Shown here: in pieces, positions 32,850 to 41,224 of the stretch | Layout of the letters: each line of letters begins with the position of its first letter | Position numbering within the stretch: the stretch's first letter is position 1 | Assembly (NCBI RefSeq): GCF_023015625.1 | Contig: NZ_JALKAH010000005.1 | Span: 434,001-498,000, forward strand | Direction of reading: 5' to 3' | DNA: 64,000 nt | From: Yoonia sp. F2084L | GTDB lineage: Bacteria > Pseudomonadota > Alphaproteobacteria > Rhodobacterales > Rhodobacteraceae | Translations under genes and position numbers: made by a program | Notes under the pieces: model-generated | Database searches by the model: none | Seen by the model: the letters and a program-made list of their open reading frames with translations, nothing else | What the model was told of the DNA's origin: nothing

Positions 32850-34078
32850 CACAACTGACCAAAAACGGCGCTGATCGCATCGGCTGTTTTTGACATTTCA
32901 TCCGTAGTTAAGGTCGGATGCACCAAGAACATCAAACTGGCCTCACCGAGTTCTTTCGCGATGGGCAGGCGGGGGTCGGGTCGCCACCCTGTCCCATCAA
33001 ATGCCTTTTCCAGATAAACCTCGGAACAACTTCCTTGGAAACATGGCACGCCATGCGCGTTGATCTCGGCCACGATGCGGTCACGGTTCCAACCCGCAGG
33101 CAGGTTTTCGGGACGCACATAGGCATAGTATTTGTAGAACGCGTGCACACAGCCATCCGCCGCATCGCAGCCAGAACACCCCGCACAGCCCAGCGCAGGC
33201 AGGCGGATCGGCCCATTTTCATCACAGAACGGCTTTAACGCGCTTGAAATGACATCCGCATTTGCTGCACGGGCGCTATACCACTCAGGCATACGCGCCA
33301 ACTGGATGCGCCCGATGGCGGCCTGCATTTCGGTCATCCGCCAGTTGGTGCCAAAGCTTTCATGCAACCATCGAAACCCGGGTGGGTGTTCGCGTTCATA
33401 GACAGCATCCCAGCTTTTGCCGTGATCCTTAATCGACCACATCCGCGACCAAAGCGCGGGATCATTTGTCGTGACCATGCCGCCCTCGCCGCCGGTGGTC
33501 ATGATCTTGTCCTGACAAAACGACCACGCGCCGACATGCCCAATAGACCCAACCGGGCGGCCCTTGTAACGGGCACCGTGCGCCTGTGCGCAATCCTCAA
33601 TCACCTTGATACCCTTCACGCTGGCCAGTTCCATAATCGGATCCATATCGCAGGGCCACCCGGCAAGATGGACGGCAATTACGGCCTTGGTGTTGGGTGA
33701 CACAACGGCTGCAATTGTGTTGGCGCTGATGTTTCCGCTGTCACGATCCACCTCTGCAAAAACGGGGGTCGCACCCGCGTTAGCGACCGCCGAGACCGAG
33801 GCCAAGAAGGTGCGCGGCGTGACAATCACCTCATCCGTCTCTGCCCCACCATTCGCCGACCCAATCCCGAACCCAGCCAATGCCAGATCAATTGCAACGG
33901 TCCCGTTGGCCAAAGCAATAGCATGATCCGCTCCGCACCACGCGGCGAACTCTTTTTCAAATGCACGTCCTTCCTGCCCGGTCCAATAGTTCACGCGGTT
34001 AGACAGCAGTACACGCGACACCGCGTCGGCTTCTTCGGTGGTAAACGCAGGCCAGGGGGAAAAGGGACCGTTCAGCAA
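32846..34078 (-). CDS. pglE: DegT/DnrJ/EryC1-type sugar aminotransferase, PglE-like
   Basis: About 410 residues of a PLP-dependent sugar aminotransferase. The pyridoxal lysine is in GAWSFCQDKIMTTGGEGG and the substrate region is TPRTFLASVSAVANAGATPV. In PglE-type enzymes it aminates a UDP-4-keto-6-deoxy sugar made by the PglF-like dehydratase of this locus. Near residue 300 there is an unusual cluster of four cysteines (CAGCSGC then ADGC). I prefer the TTG at 34078 because AAGGA lies eight bases before it and it avoids overlap with pglD; an ATG at 34123 would add 15 residues. The last codon shares bases with the convergent mttB-like stop. Confidence 0.83.
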   Translation of the reverse strand: MLNGPFSPWPAFTTEEADAVSRVLLSNRVNYWTGQEGRAFEKEFAAWCGADHAIALANGTVAIDLALAGFGIGSANGGAETDEVIVTPRTFLASVSAVANAGATPVFAEVDRDSGNISANTIAAVVSPNTKAVIAVHLAGWPCDMDPIMELASVKGIKVIEDCAQAHGARYKGRPVGSIGHVGAWSFCQDKIMTTGGEGGMVTTNDPALWSRMWSIKDHGKSWDAVYEREHPPGFRWLHESFGTNWRMTEMQAAIGRIQLARMPEWYSARAANADVISSALKPFCDENGPIRLPALGCAGCSGCDAADGCVHAFYKYYAYVRPENLPAGWNRDRIVAEINAHGVPCFQGSCSEVYLEKAFDGTGWRPDPRLPIAKELGEASLMFLVHPTLTTDEMSKTADAISAVFGQLC

Positions 34079-34082
34079 ATAA

Positions 34083-34676
34083 TCAAATCCTTCGCGCAGG
34101 GACTCCGCCCACACGGGCACCATCCTCGATATCATTTAGTACGACCGCACCGGCGCCGACCACAACGTCAGTGCCGATGCTGACACCTTCACGCACAACT
34201 GCGCCAATGCCGATCCAACTGCGCGCGCCAACAGATACATTTCCAGCCAAACGGGCACCAGGTGAGATATGGGCAAAGTCACCGACAGTGCAGTCATGAT
34301 CCACGCTGCAAGCGGTATTCAATATGACGCCAACGCCGATTGCCGCATAGGCATTCACAACGCAACCGGCCACAACAAGAGTACCAGCGCCGAGCTGCGC
34401 GTATCGGGAAACAACCGCACCGGGGTGGATCAGAATGGGGGTGTCTTGCAGCGCAAGTTCTTCAAATAGCCGTGCGCGGGCTTCGTTATTACCAACGGCA
34501 CAAAACATCGTCGTTTGGCTTTTGCCGGGTACACCAGTAACTGGCCAATGGGCATTGGTCGTCTGCTCAGGCCAGTTTTGATCCTGAAAGGCGATATCGG
34601 AATAACCGCAGGCCTCTGCCGTATCAGCAACGACTTTCCCGTGCCCACTTGCACCAATGATGATCAGCCCGGTCAT
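34083..34676 (-). CDS. pglD: Sugar O/N-acetyltransferase of the NeuD/PglD family
   Basis: A 197-residue protein. The N-terminal UDP-sugar-binding segment is LIIIGASGHGKVVADTAEAC; the C-terminal two thirds are left-handed beta-helix hexapeptide repeats (for example VILNTACSVDHDCTVGDFAH and SIGTDVVVGAGAVVLNDIED). The His of the VDHDC segment is the catalytic base in PglD. It would N-acetylate the 4-amino sugar produced by the adjacent aminotransferase, giving a UDP-diacetamido-trideoxyhexose. Its start overlaps the stop of the sugar transferase gene by four bases. Confidence 0.86.
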   Translation of the reverse strand: MTGLIIIGASGHGKVVADTAEACGYSDIAFQDQNWPEQTTNAHWPVTGVPGKSQTTMFCAVGNNEARARLFEELALQDTPILIHPGAVVSRYAQLGAGTLVVAGCVVNAYAAIGVGVILNTACSVDHDCTVGDFAHISPGARLAGNVSVGARSWIGIGAVVREGVSIGTDVVVGAGAVVLNDIEDGARVGGVPARRI

Positions 34677-35275
34677 TCTGACCCCGTAAACCTTGGCATC
34701 GTGGCATCCCCTTGTGCGTTGATCCCATCCCTTGCCAGAACCTTTCTGATGGTCAACCAGATAACCCTAAGATCAAGCCAGATCGTCCGGTTTTCAACAT
34801 ACCAGACATCAAGCGCGAATTTCTCTTCCCATGAAATCGCGTTACGCCCATTGATCTGCGCCCAGCCCGTCACACCGGGGCGCACATCATGGCGGCGGGC
34901 CTGCGTTGGGCTGTAGAGCGGCAGATATTCCATCAATAGGGGGCGCGGGCCAACAAGGCTCATGTCGCCTTTCAGCACATTCCAAAGCTCGGGCAATTCG
35001 TCCAGCGAGCTTGACCGGAGCTTCCGCCCAAACGGAGTCAGTCGATCAGCATCAGACAAAACGCTGCCATCAGAGCCCATCGCATCGAGCATGGTGCGAA
35101 ACTTTAGCATCTGAAACGGGACACCATCCTTGCCCGGCCTGGTCTGGCGAAAAAGAACAGGTGCACCCATGCGGCGACGGATCAGCACAACAAGCACAAG
35201 GATTATCGGGGACAACAGCATAAGGCCCAAGGACGCCCCCACGATATCAAGGCCCCTTTTTAGCATGATGCGCAT
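34673..35275 (-). CDS. pglC: Polyprenyl-phosphate sugar-1-phosphate transferase, PglC-like
   Basis: A 200-residue monotopic transferase: N-terminal membrane helix (ASLGLMLLSPIILVLVVLIR), then FRQTRPGKDG, the Asp-Glu catalytic pair in RSSSLDELPELWNVLKGDMS, LVGPRP and HDVRPGVTGWAQINGRN. It lacks the N-terminal membrane region of WbaP/WcaJ, so it matches the short PglC form. It would transfer a sugar 1-phosphate (probably the bacillosamine-type sugar) to undecaprenyl phosphate, the first membrane step of repeat-unit assembly. Confidence 0.9.
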   Translation of the reverse strand: MRIMLKRGLDIVGASLGLMLLSPIILVLVVLIRRRMGAPVLFRQTRPGKDGVPFQMLKFRTMLDAMGSDGSVLSDADRLTPFGRKLRSSSLDELPELWNVLKGDMSLVGPRPLLMEYLPLYSPTQARRHDVRPGVTGWAQINGRNAISWEEKFALDVWYVENRTIWLDLRVIWLTIRKVLARDGINAQGDATMPRFTGSE

Positions 35276-35282
35276 GCTGTGT

Positions 35283-36461
35283 TCACTTCAGCCCTCCTGA
35301 CGCACTCGCTGCGGGGTGCCGGATACTATGCACAGCCATATCTGTCACATCCAGATAGCCCATCAAGGTTTGGTTCACTTTGCGAACATCATATTTTTCC
35401 TGCGCAATCCGCAGCCCCTCTTGCCCCATTCGGGCCGTCCGCCCCGGATCATCAATCATGTCCCGCATCCGCGCCGCCAGCGCATCTGGGTCGCGCAGCG
35501 GCACAAGGAACCCGTTCACCCCATCCTGCACCGTTTCACGACATCCCGGCGCGTCAGATGTGATGACAGGGCGGCCCATCGCCATCGCCTCAAGCACGGA
35601 TCGCGGCGTGCCTTCACGATAAGATGGCAAAACATAGACCTGCGCCTCACGCATTGCAGGGCGCACATCGTCCAGCCCACCAAGATACGCAAGCCCGGCA
35701 TCCTGCCACCGCTGCAAATCTTGCGCGTCAATGCCATCAGGCCCATCATCAAATGGGCCAGCCAGAACGAAACGCGCATGTGGATGGGTTTGCCTGACCA
35801 GCGCTGCAGCCTGCGCGTATTCCCGCACTCCCTTGTTCTTCAAAAGGCGCGCGATCATCAAAAAAGACGGCTCTGAAGGAAGAGGCGCAGGCGCATAATG
35901 GGCCATATCAACGCCGGACCCATCCACCATGCCAATCTTGCTTTGGTCGTCCAGACATCCTGCTGCACAAAAGTCATCCCGATCGTCGGGGTTTTGAAAA
36001 ATCACGCGTGCATTGCGACGGGTGGCTGCGCGATAAAGGCGGCGGGAAATCGTTCTGACAATCCGTTGCTTGATCGTCGCCTCACCCGCATCAGTAAAGG
36101 CATACCCCAGCCCGGTAACCATCGCGATGGATGGGACACCCACCCAGGCGGCAGCAAAAGCGCCCCAGATATTCGGCTTGATCGTGTAGGTCAGAACAAC
36201 GTCCGGGCGGACGTCCCGGATCACGCGCCGCAATGTCACTGCATACCGCAAATCCGCAAAAATGCCCGTGCCCGTGCGGTTCAGCGGCGTGTCATGGACC
36301 TTGGCACCCAACACCGCGAGCTGCCCCTGCAAGGATTGCGTCATATCAGGTGCCGCAACACTGACCTGATGACCCGCGGCCACAAGATCACGGATCAGCG
36401 GCCCGCGAAAATTGATCAGCGATGGGGCATATGAGGCGAGGAGGAGGATATGTTGCGTCAT
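35283..36461 (-). CDS. Glycosyltransferase family 4, PglA-like
   Basis: A 392-residue GT-B enzyme. The start of the donor domain is FLMIARLLKNKGVREYAQAA and the donor-site motif is YVLPSYREGTPRSVLEAMAM, followed by GRPVITSDAPGCRETV. Relatives such as PglA add the second sugar, often GalNAc, onto undecaprenyl-diphospho-bacillosamine. It sits just upstream of the PglC-like gene in the same operon. I chose the ATG at 36459-36461. The exact sugar is not predictable. Confidence 0.85.
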   Translation of the reverse strand: MTQHILLLASYAPSLINFRGPLIRDLVAAGHQVSVAAPDMTQSLQGQLAVLGAKVHDTPLNRTGTGIFADLRYAVTLRRVIRDVRPDVVLTYTIKPNIWGAFAAAWVGVPSIAMVTGLGYAFTDAGEATIKQRIVRTISRRLYRAATRRNARVIFQNPDDRDDFCAAGCLDDQSKIGMVDGSGVDMAHYAPAPLPSEPSFLMIARLLKNKGVREYAQAAALVRQTHPHARFVLAGPFDDGPDGIDAQDLQRWQDAGLAYLGGLDDVRPAMREAQVYVLPSYREGTPRSVLEAMAMGRPVITSDAPGCRETVQDGVNGFLVPLRDPDALAARMRDMIDDPGRTARMGQEGLRIAQEKYDVRKVNQTLMGYLDVTDMAVHSIRHPAASASGGLK

Positions 36462-36482
36462 GGGGCTTGTGAGCAAATCAAG

Positions 36483-37760
36483 TCATAAACGTATGTCGCT
36501 GTCACTGGCAGGGAACAGTGACTTAAGGTCATAAAAGATGTGATCGGCGGTCCCATAGGCACGTAAGGCAGACGCACCAGCTTGAACGAATTCGTTGTGA
36601 GCGACTGCCAGGATAATCGCATCATAAGCGCCGGCTTCGGGTGTTTCGACAAGATCCAGATCATATTCATGCCGTGCTGCATCACGATCAACCCACGGAT
36701 CATGCACATCGGCGACGATGCCGTAGTCGCCCAGCTCTTTGATGATATCAACGACACGTGTGTTGCGCAGATCGGGGCAGTTTTCCTTAAAGGCCAGACC
36801 CAGCACCAGCACACGAGCACCATCAACCTGAATACGCCTGCGCAGCATCGCCTTGATGATTTGCCCCGCAACATAGGCACCCATCCCGTCGTTCAGCCGA
36901 CGGCCTGATAAGATGACCTGAGGATGATAACCAATCGCTTCGGCCTTATGTGTCAGATAATATGGATCAACCCCGATGCAGTGCCCGCCAACAAGCCCAG
37001 GGCGAAACGGCAAGAAGTTCCACTTTGTGCCCGCTGCTTCAAGCACATCAAGCGTATCGATATCCATCCTGTTGAAAATAAGCGCCAGTTCATTCACCAA
37101 CGCGATGTTCACATCTCTTTGGGTGTTTTCAATGACCTTCGCTGCCTCAGCGACCTTGATGGATGGTGCTTTATGCGTGCCTGCGGTGATGATGCGCCCG
37201 TATAGGGCATCAACAAAATCTGCGGTCTCTGGCGTCGACCCTGACGTGACCTTGGTGATGGTCGGTAAACGATGGGTCTTGTCGCCGGGGTTGATCCGTT
37301 CTGGCGAATAACCCGCAAAGAAGTCTTGATTGAAGGTAAGCCCAGAGGCCGCCTGAATGATCGGAACGCAATCTTCTTCGGTGGCCCCGGGGTACACCGT
37401 GCTCTCATAAATGACCACATCGCCTTCCGAAATCACCTGCGCGACTGTTTCAGACGCCCGCAGTAGCGGTGTCAGATCGGGCTGTTTATGCGCGTTGATG
37501 GGTGTCGGAACTGTGACAATGTAAGTGTTGCAGGCACGCAGATCGTCAACCGTCGCCGTAAACGTTAGATGTGTCGCCCCACTAAGTTCGCCTGGCGTGG
37601 TCTCTTGCGTGCGATCGCGACCTGCTTCCAATTCGGCAATACGGCCGGTGTCGATATCAAATCCAACCGTAGGCAGCACGCGTCCAAACTCAACCGCAAG
37701 CGGTAGACCCACATAACCCAATCCGATGACGGCAATTCTGGCAGTATCTGGTGTCAGCAT
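36483..37760 (-). CDS. UDP-N-acetylhexosamine 6-dehydrogenase (WbpO/TviB type)
   Basis: A 425-residue nucleotide-sugar dehydrogenase. NAD binding is [20 protein letters not shown], the glutamate/cysteine site is [20 protein letters not shown], and [20 protein letters not shown] lies at the C-terminal domain. The [16 protein letters not shown] segment and the overall match favour the WbpO/TviB branch, which oxidises UDP-GalNAc or UDP-GlcNAc to the uronic acid, over plain UDP-glucose dehydrogenase. I chose the ATG at 37758-37760, four bases after the epimerase stop. It supplies an acidic sugar for the surface polysaccharide. Confidence 0.86.
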   Translation of the reverse strand: MLTPDTARIAVIGLGYVGLPLAVEFGRVLPTVGFDIDTGRIAELEAGRDRTQETTPGELSGATHLTFTATVDDLRACNTYIVTVPTPINAHKQPDLTPLLRASETVAQVISEGDVVIYESTVYPGATEEDCVPIIQAASGLTFNQDFFAGYSPERINPGDKTHRLPTITKVTSGSTPETADFVDALYGRIITAGTHKAPSIKVAEAAKVIENTQRDVNIALVNELALIFNRMDIDTLDVLEAAGTKWNFLPFRPGLVGGHCIGVDPYYLTHKAEAIGYHPQVILSGRRLNDGMGAYVAGQIIKAMLRRRIQVDGARVLVLGLAFKENCPDLRNTRVVDIIKELGDYGIVADVHDPWVDRDAARHEYDLDLVETPEAGAYDAIILAVAHNEFVQAGASALRAYGTADHIFYDLKSLFPASDSDIRL

Positions 37761-37764
37761 CAGG

Positions 37765-38778
37765 TCACTTCCCGTGATAGTCGCGGAACCACGACACAAA
37801 GCTTTTGATCCCGTCACGTACGTTGGTTTGCGGTTGATAGCCTGTGAGAGACTCCAGCAGGTTCGCATCAGCCCAGGTCGCCGGTACGTCGCCCTTTTGC
37901 ATATCCATGTAATTGCGTTTGGCCTTCATCCCCAGCTCATCCTCGATGGCTTCGATGAAGTCCATCAACCGCACTTTTTCAGAATTGCCGATGTTCACGA
38001 CCCGGTAGGGTGCAACAGGCGAAAGACTGTCGCCCTCGGGGATGTCTTGTGGTGCCGCAGGCCGCTGTGGCACCACATCAATCAACAGACGAATGCCGCG
38101 CACAAGGTCTGTGACATAGGTAAAGTCACGGTACATGTCACCATGATTATAGATGTCGATAGGCCGATCATCGAGCATCGCATCCACGAACTTATAAAGC
38201 GCCAGATCAGGGCGACCCCACGGGCCATATACCGTAAAGAACCGGAACATGGTAATCGGCAGCCCGTTGATATGGGCATAGGAATGCGCCATGGCTTCGT
38301 TCGCCTTTTTCGTGGCCGCATAGAAGGTCAAAGGTGTTTCGGTTTTCTCTGTCTCTTGGAACGGCATCTCTTCGTTGGCGCCGTAAACAGACGACGTTGA
38401 TGCCATCAACAGATGGTCGACACCTAATTCACGCGCGGCCTCCATCACGTTGAACGTCCCGACGATATTGCTTTCAAGATAGGCGCGTGGGTTTTCCAAG
38501 GAATACCTCACACCTGCCTGAGCCGCGAGATGGACAATTGCGTCAGGCTGAAATTCTTTCGTCACCTCAAGAATGCGATCTGCGTCTTCCAACCAGCATT
38601 CAGTTGCCGTGAAATTGGGGGACTGCAACAGCATCTGATGCCGTCGCCGTTTCAGATTGACATCATAGTAATCGGTGATGGCATCAATACCGTGGACCGT
38701 GAACCCTTCGTCCAGCAAAAGCTTGGCCAGGTGGTAGCCGATAAAGCCCGCTGTCCCAGTTATCAGTATACGTTTCAC
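37765..38778 (-). CDS. UDP-glucuronate 4-epimerase-like protein
   Basis: A 337-residue extended short-chain dehydrogenase. Motifs are [20 protein letters not shown], the Ser-Ser-x-Tyr region [16 protein letters not shown], catalytic YAATKKANE, and [20 protein letters not shown], which is highly characteristic of UDP-glucuronate 4-epimerases (LspL/CapI). It would form UDP-galacturonate. It lies four bases upstream of the UDP-hexosamine dehydrogenase, so it might act on that product instead. Confidence 0.87.
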   Translation of the reverse strand: MKRILITGTAGFIGYHLAKLLLDEGFTVHGIDAITDYYDVNLKRRRHQMLLQSPNFTATECWLEDADRILEVTKEFQPDAIVHLAAQAGVRYSLENPRAYLESNIVGTFNVMEAARELGVDHLLMASTSSVYGANEEMPFQETEKTETPLTFYAATKKANEAMAHSYAHINGLPITMFRFFTVYGPWGRPDLALYKFVDAMLDDRPIDIYNHGDMYRDFTYVTDLVRGIRLLIDVVPQRPAAPQDIPEGDSLSPVAPYRVVNIGNSEKVRLMDFIEAIEDELGMKAKRNYMDMQKGDVPATWADANLLESLTGYQPQTNVRDGIKSFVSWFRDYHGK

Positions 38779-38866
38779 TTGCTCTCCAAATACGGTGGCG
38801 TTGATGTCGTCCTACAGCGCAATCAGTGCGGTAGTGGCGCTTTTTTTCCTGCAATCCGACCGCCGT

Positions 38867-38879
38867 CAAGGTGACCTTG
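38867..38879. promoter_or_regulatory. Inverted repeat between the autokinase and epimerase genes
   Basis: CAAGGT-G-ACCTTG is a perfect inverted repeat with 6-base arms in the 127-base gap upstream of the epimerase gene. It could be an operator for the distal part of the operon; no known regulator is implied. Confidence 0.4.
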
Positions 38880-38905
38880 CAGGACGGCAGCACGACATTG
38901 CGCAA

Positions 38906-41035
38906 TCATTCCGTGTAGTAAGACTGATAAGCGCCATAACTGTCGCCATACCCATACTTCTTCATCCCGCGTGCCGAAATCTGCCCAAGCACAAGTCCGG
39001 CCACTTTGACGCCAACTTGTTCAAATGCCTTCAGGCCGTCCAAGACCTGCCGGTGTGATGTGCTGTCCCACCGCACGGTGTAGATCGTCGTATCAACCCA
39101 ACGGCCGATGATACGCGCATCCGTCACAGCCAAAACAGGCGGCGTATCAATGATCACAAAGTCATACTGCCCTCGCAGCGTATCAAGGAATGCACCAAAC
39201 CGTTCGGATGAAAAAATATCAGCCGCGTTCGTTTGGGATTTTTCACCCAGCAAGACATCGCACTTCATATCCGGCAATGTGGTCAGCGCATCGCGCAGCG
39301 CCACCTCACCCAGCATCACGCTGAGAAAGCCGGGCTTTTCAGGGATGCCAAAGTATTCGTTCATGACCCGCCGCCGAATGTCGCCCTCAATCAACAGCAC
39401 TTTTTTGCCCAACCCAGCGAGGTTTAGCGCCAAAGCGATCGACTGTGTCGTCTTACCCTCGCCGGGGATGGACGAAGTGGACATGATCACCTTGGGCGGC
39501 TTGTCCAAGTTCGCCAATAACAACGATGTGCGCAGATTGCGGATCGCCTCGGCCGCTGCGGAATTCGGTTTGTCTTGCAGATAGGTCAGAACTTTCTTGC
39601 GGTGCCTTGCGGGGATCAACGGCACTTGGCCGATGACGGCGTAGCCTGTTCTGGCTTCCAAATCCTCAGCAACACGGAAGGTATTTTGCGAAAACTCGCG
39701 CAACAATACGATAGCCGCCCCGGCCATCAAGCCCAGCAGCAGCGACAGCACCAGAATGATAGGTATGCGCGGCGCTGACGGCCCGTTGGGTACGACAGCC
39801 GCTGAAAGGATGCGACTTTCTGCTTGCTGCAGACCCTGCTGGACCGAAGTTTCCTTCAGCCGATTGAGAAAGAATTCATAGATCAGCCGGCTTGCTTCTG
39901 CTTCGCGCTGCAATTGCTGGAGTGCTACAAGCTCTACCGATTGCGTTTCAATGCTTTCTGACAGCTCAACAATCGACAGCTCAACTGTAGCAAGCTGCGT
40001 TTGTGCCCGAGACCGTTCAAGTTCGGTCCTTGCGATCAGTGCGTCATATTGGTTGCGGAACACCTCTTGCGTCAGCGGTGTCGTCGCATTCCCCAAGAGC
40101 CGGGTGAATTCAGGGCTGTCTGCCGCGGCGGCCATTTGCGACAAATCGCCGGTTTCCAAGGCTGCCTTCAGCGCAGAAACGCGCATATCCATCGTTGCAA
40201 AGGTCGTGGTCAAATCGGATTGACGTTCGCGCAAGTCCTTTAACTGCCGGTTCAACGCGACAAGCCCTTCGGGACTGATCAGATCAGTGTTGCTGCTAAA
40301 ATCCTTCAGCTGGGTTTCGCTGGTTTCAAGCTCGATCTGGAGTTCGGCAACACGGTCGGTCAACCACTCGGTCGCTTCAGCGGTCTTTTCAAACTTCAAC
40401 GCAATCTGATCTTCGACATAAAGCTCTGCCAGCCGATTGGCGATCAATGCGGATTTTTCAGGATTCTCAGTGACAACCGTGATCCGAAAAACATAGCTTT
40501 GACGGATGTTCGTGACCGAGATTTTTGTCAGTAGCGTCGTGATGACCGCATCGAAAATCTGCTGATCCGTATACACAGGTTCGGTCACCGTTTGACCTAG
40601 AATATTCTCGCGCACCGCAGCAGCAACACCACCCAGCGACAGCGATGAGGTTTCTTGCAATGTACGATTAAATTCAGGGTCTTGTGTCAGATCAAGGTCT
40701 GTCACAACCTTGCCGATCAAGCGTCGGGATCGCAGGACTTCGACTTCGGTATTGATCGCAACCTGATCACCCGAAATCCCAGAAACGACACTTTCAATAT
40801 CGACAACTTGGTCTTGCCGGGTTTCAAGGGCGACCGACGCGCTGGTGGTGTAAATAGGTGTCGCGACTTTGAATGCATAATAGCCACCGGCAACCAACGC
40901 CAAAATCCCGCACAGCGCAATCCAGAGTTTGCCCCGCCACAAGACCCCAAACAGTTTGCCAAGATCAATTTCATCTTCCGGTTTGTGGGCTTCGGCATGG
41001 GGTGTGCCGTGCGTAATAAGAGAGGCGCGAGTCAT
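38906..41035 (-). CDS. Polysaccharide co-polymerase with tyrosine autokinase domain (Wzc/ExoP type)
   Basis: A 709-residue inner-membrane protein. The first helix is IALCGILALVAGGYYAF after a cytoplasmic head, then a Wzz domain and periplasmic coiled coils (about residues 200-400). The second helix is near residue 430 (IPIILVLSLLLGLMAGAAIV). The C-terminal BY-kinase has Walker A SSIPGEGKTTQSIALALN, Walker A' LLIEGDIRRR and Walker B FVIIDTPPVL. It ends in a tyrosine cluster (YGYGDSYGAYQSYYTE) for autophosphorylation. It controls chain length and export with the Wza-like protein of this locus. It is divergent from the PglF-like gene. Confidence 0.93.
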   Translation of the reverse strand: MTRASLITHGTPHAEAHKPEDEIDLGKLFGVLWRGKLWIALCGILALVAGGYYAFKVATPIYTTSASVALETRQDQVVDIESVVSGISGDQVAINTEVEVLRSRRLIGKVVTDLDLTQDPEFNRTLQETSSLSLGGVAAAVRENILGQTVTEPVYTDQQIFDAVITTLLTKISVTNIRQSYVFRITVVTENPEKSALIANRLAELYVEDQIALKFEKTAEATEWLTDRVAELQIELETSETQLKDFSSNTDLISPEGLVALNRQLKDLRERQSDLTTTFATMDMRVSALKAALETGDLSQMAAAADSPEFTRLLGNATTPLTQEVFRNQYDALIARTELERSRAQTQLATVELSIVELSESIETQSVELVALQQLQREAEASRLIYEFFLNRLKETSVQQGLQQAESRILSAAVVPNGPSAPRIPIILVLSLLLGLMAGAAIVLLREFSQNTFRVAEDLEARTGYAVIGQVPLIPARHRKKVLTYLQDKPNSAAAEAIRNLRTSLLLANLDKPPKVIMSTSSIPGEGKTTQSIALALNLAGLGKKVLLIEGDIRRRVMNEYFGIPEKPGFLSVMLGEVALRDALTTLPDMKCDVLLGEKSQTNAADIFSSERFGAFLDTLRGQYDFVIIDTPPVLAVTDARIIGRWVDTTIYTVRWDSTSHRQVLDGLKAFEQVGVKVAGLVLGQISARGMKKYGYGDSYGAYQSYYTE

Positions 41036-41173
41036 ACATATATCCTGTGGATAACCTTAGTCTTCCTTCCCACATGCAGCGCAGGAAGGCAATCTGCTGG
41101 CCATTCTGGCCTTTGTTAACGCCTTTTCAATCATGACCCTGAACACTAAGGGCCTGTTCACCATGATCCGGAA

Positions 41174-41208
41174 TTGTTAAACAACCGTAAGATTCTTGGT
41201 TAAACCAA
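41174..41208. promoter_or_regulatory. Two related palindromes upstream of the PglF-like gene
   Basis: TTGTT-A-AACAA (41174-41184) and TTGGTT-A-AACCAA (41196-41208) are perfect inverted repeats with related half-sites, their centres 23 bases apart (about two helical turns). They lie in the 189-base divergent region between the Wzc-like and PglF-like genes. A partial third copy (TTGTTAACG) is near 41113. A common repressor or activator of both polysaccharide transcripts is inferred. Confidence 0.55.
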
Positions 41209-41224
41209 TAAGTGGAGTAAGATT

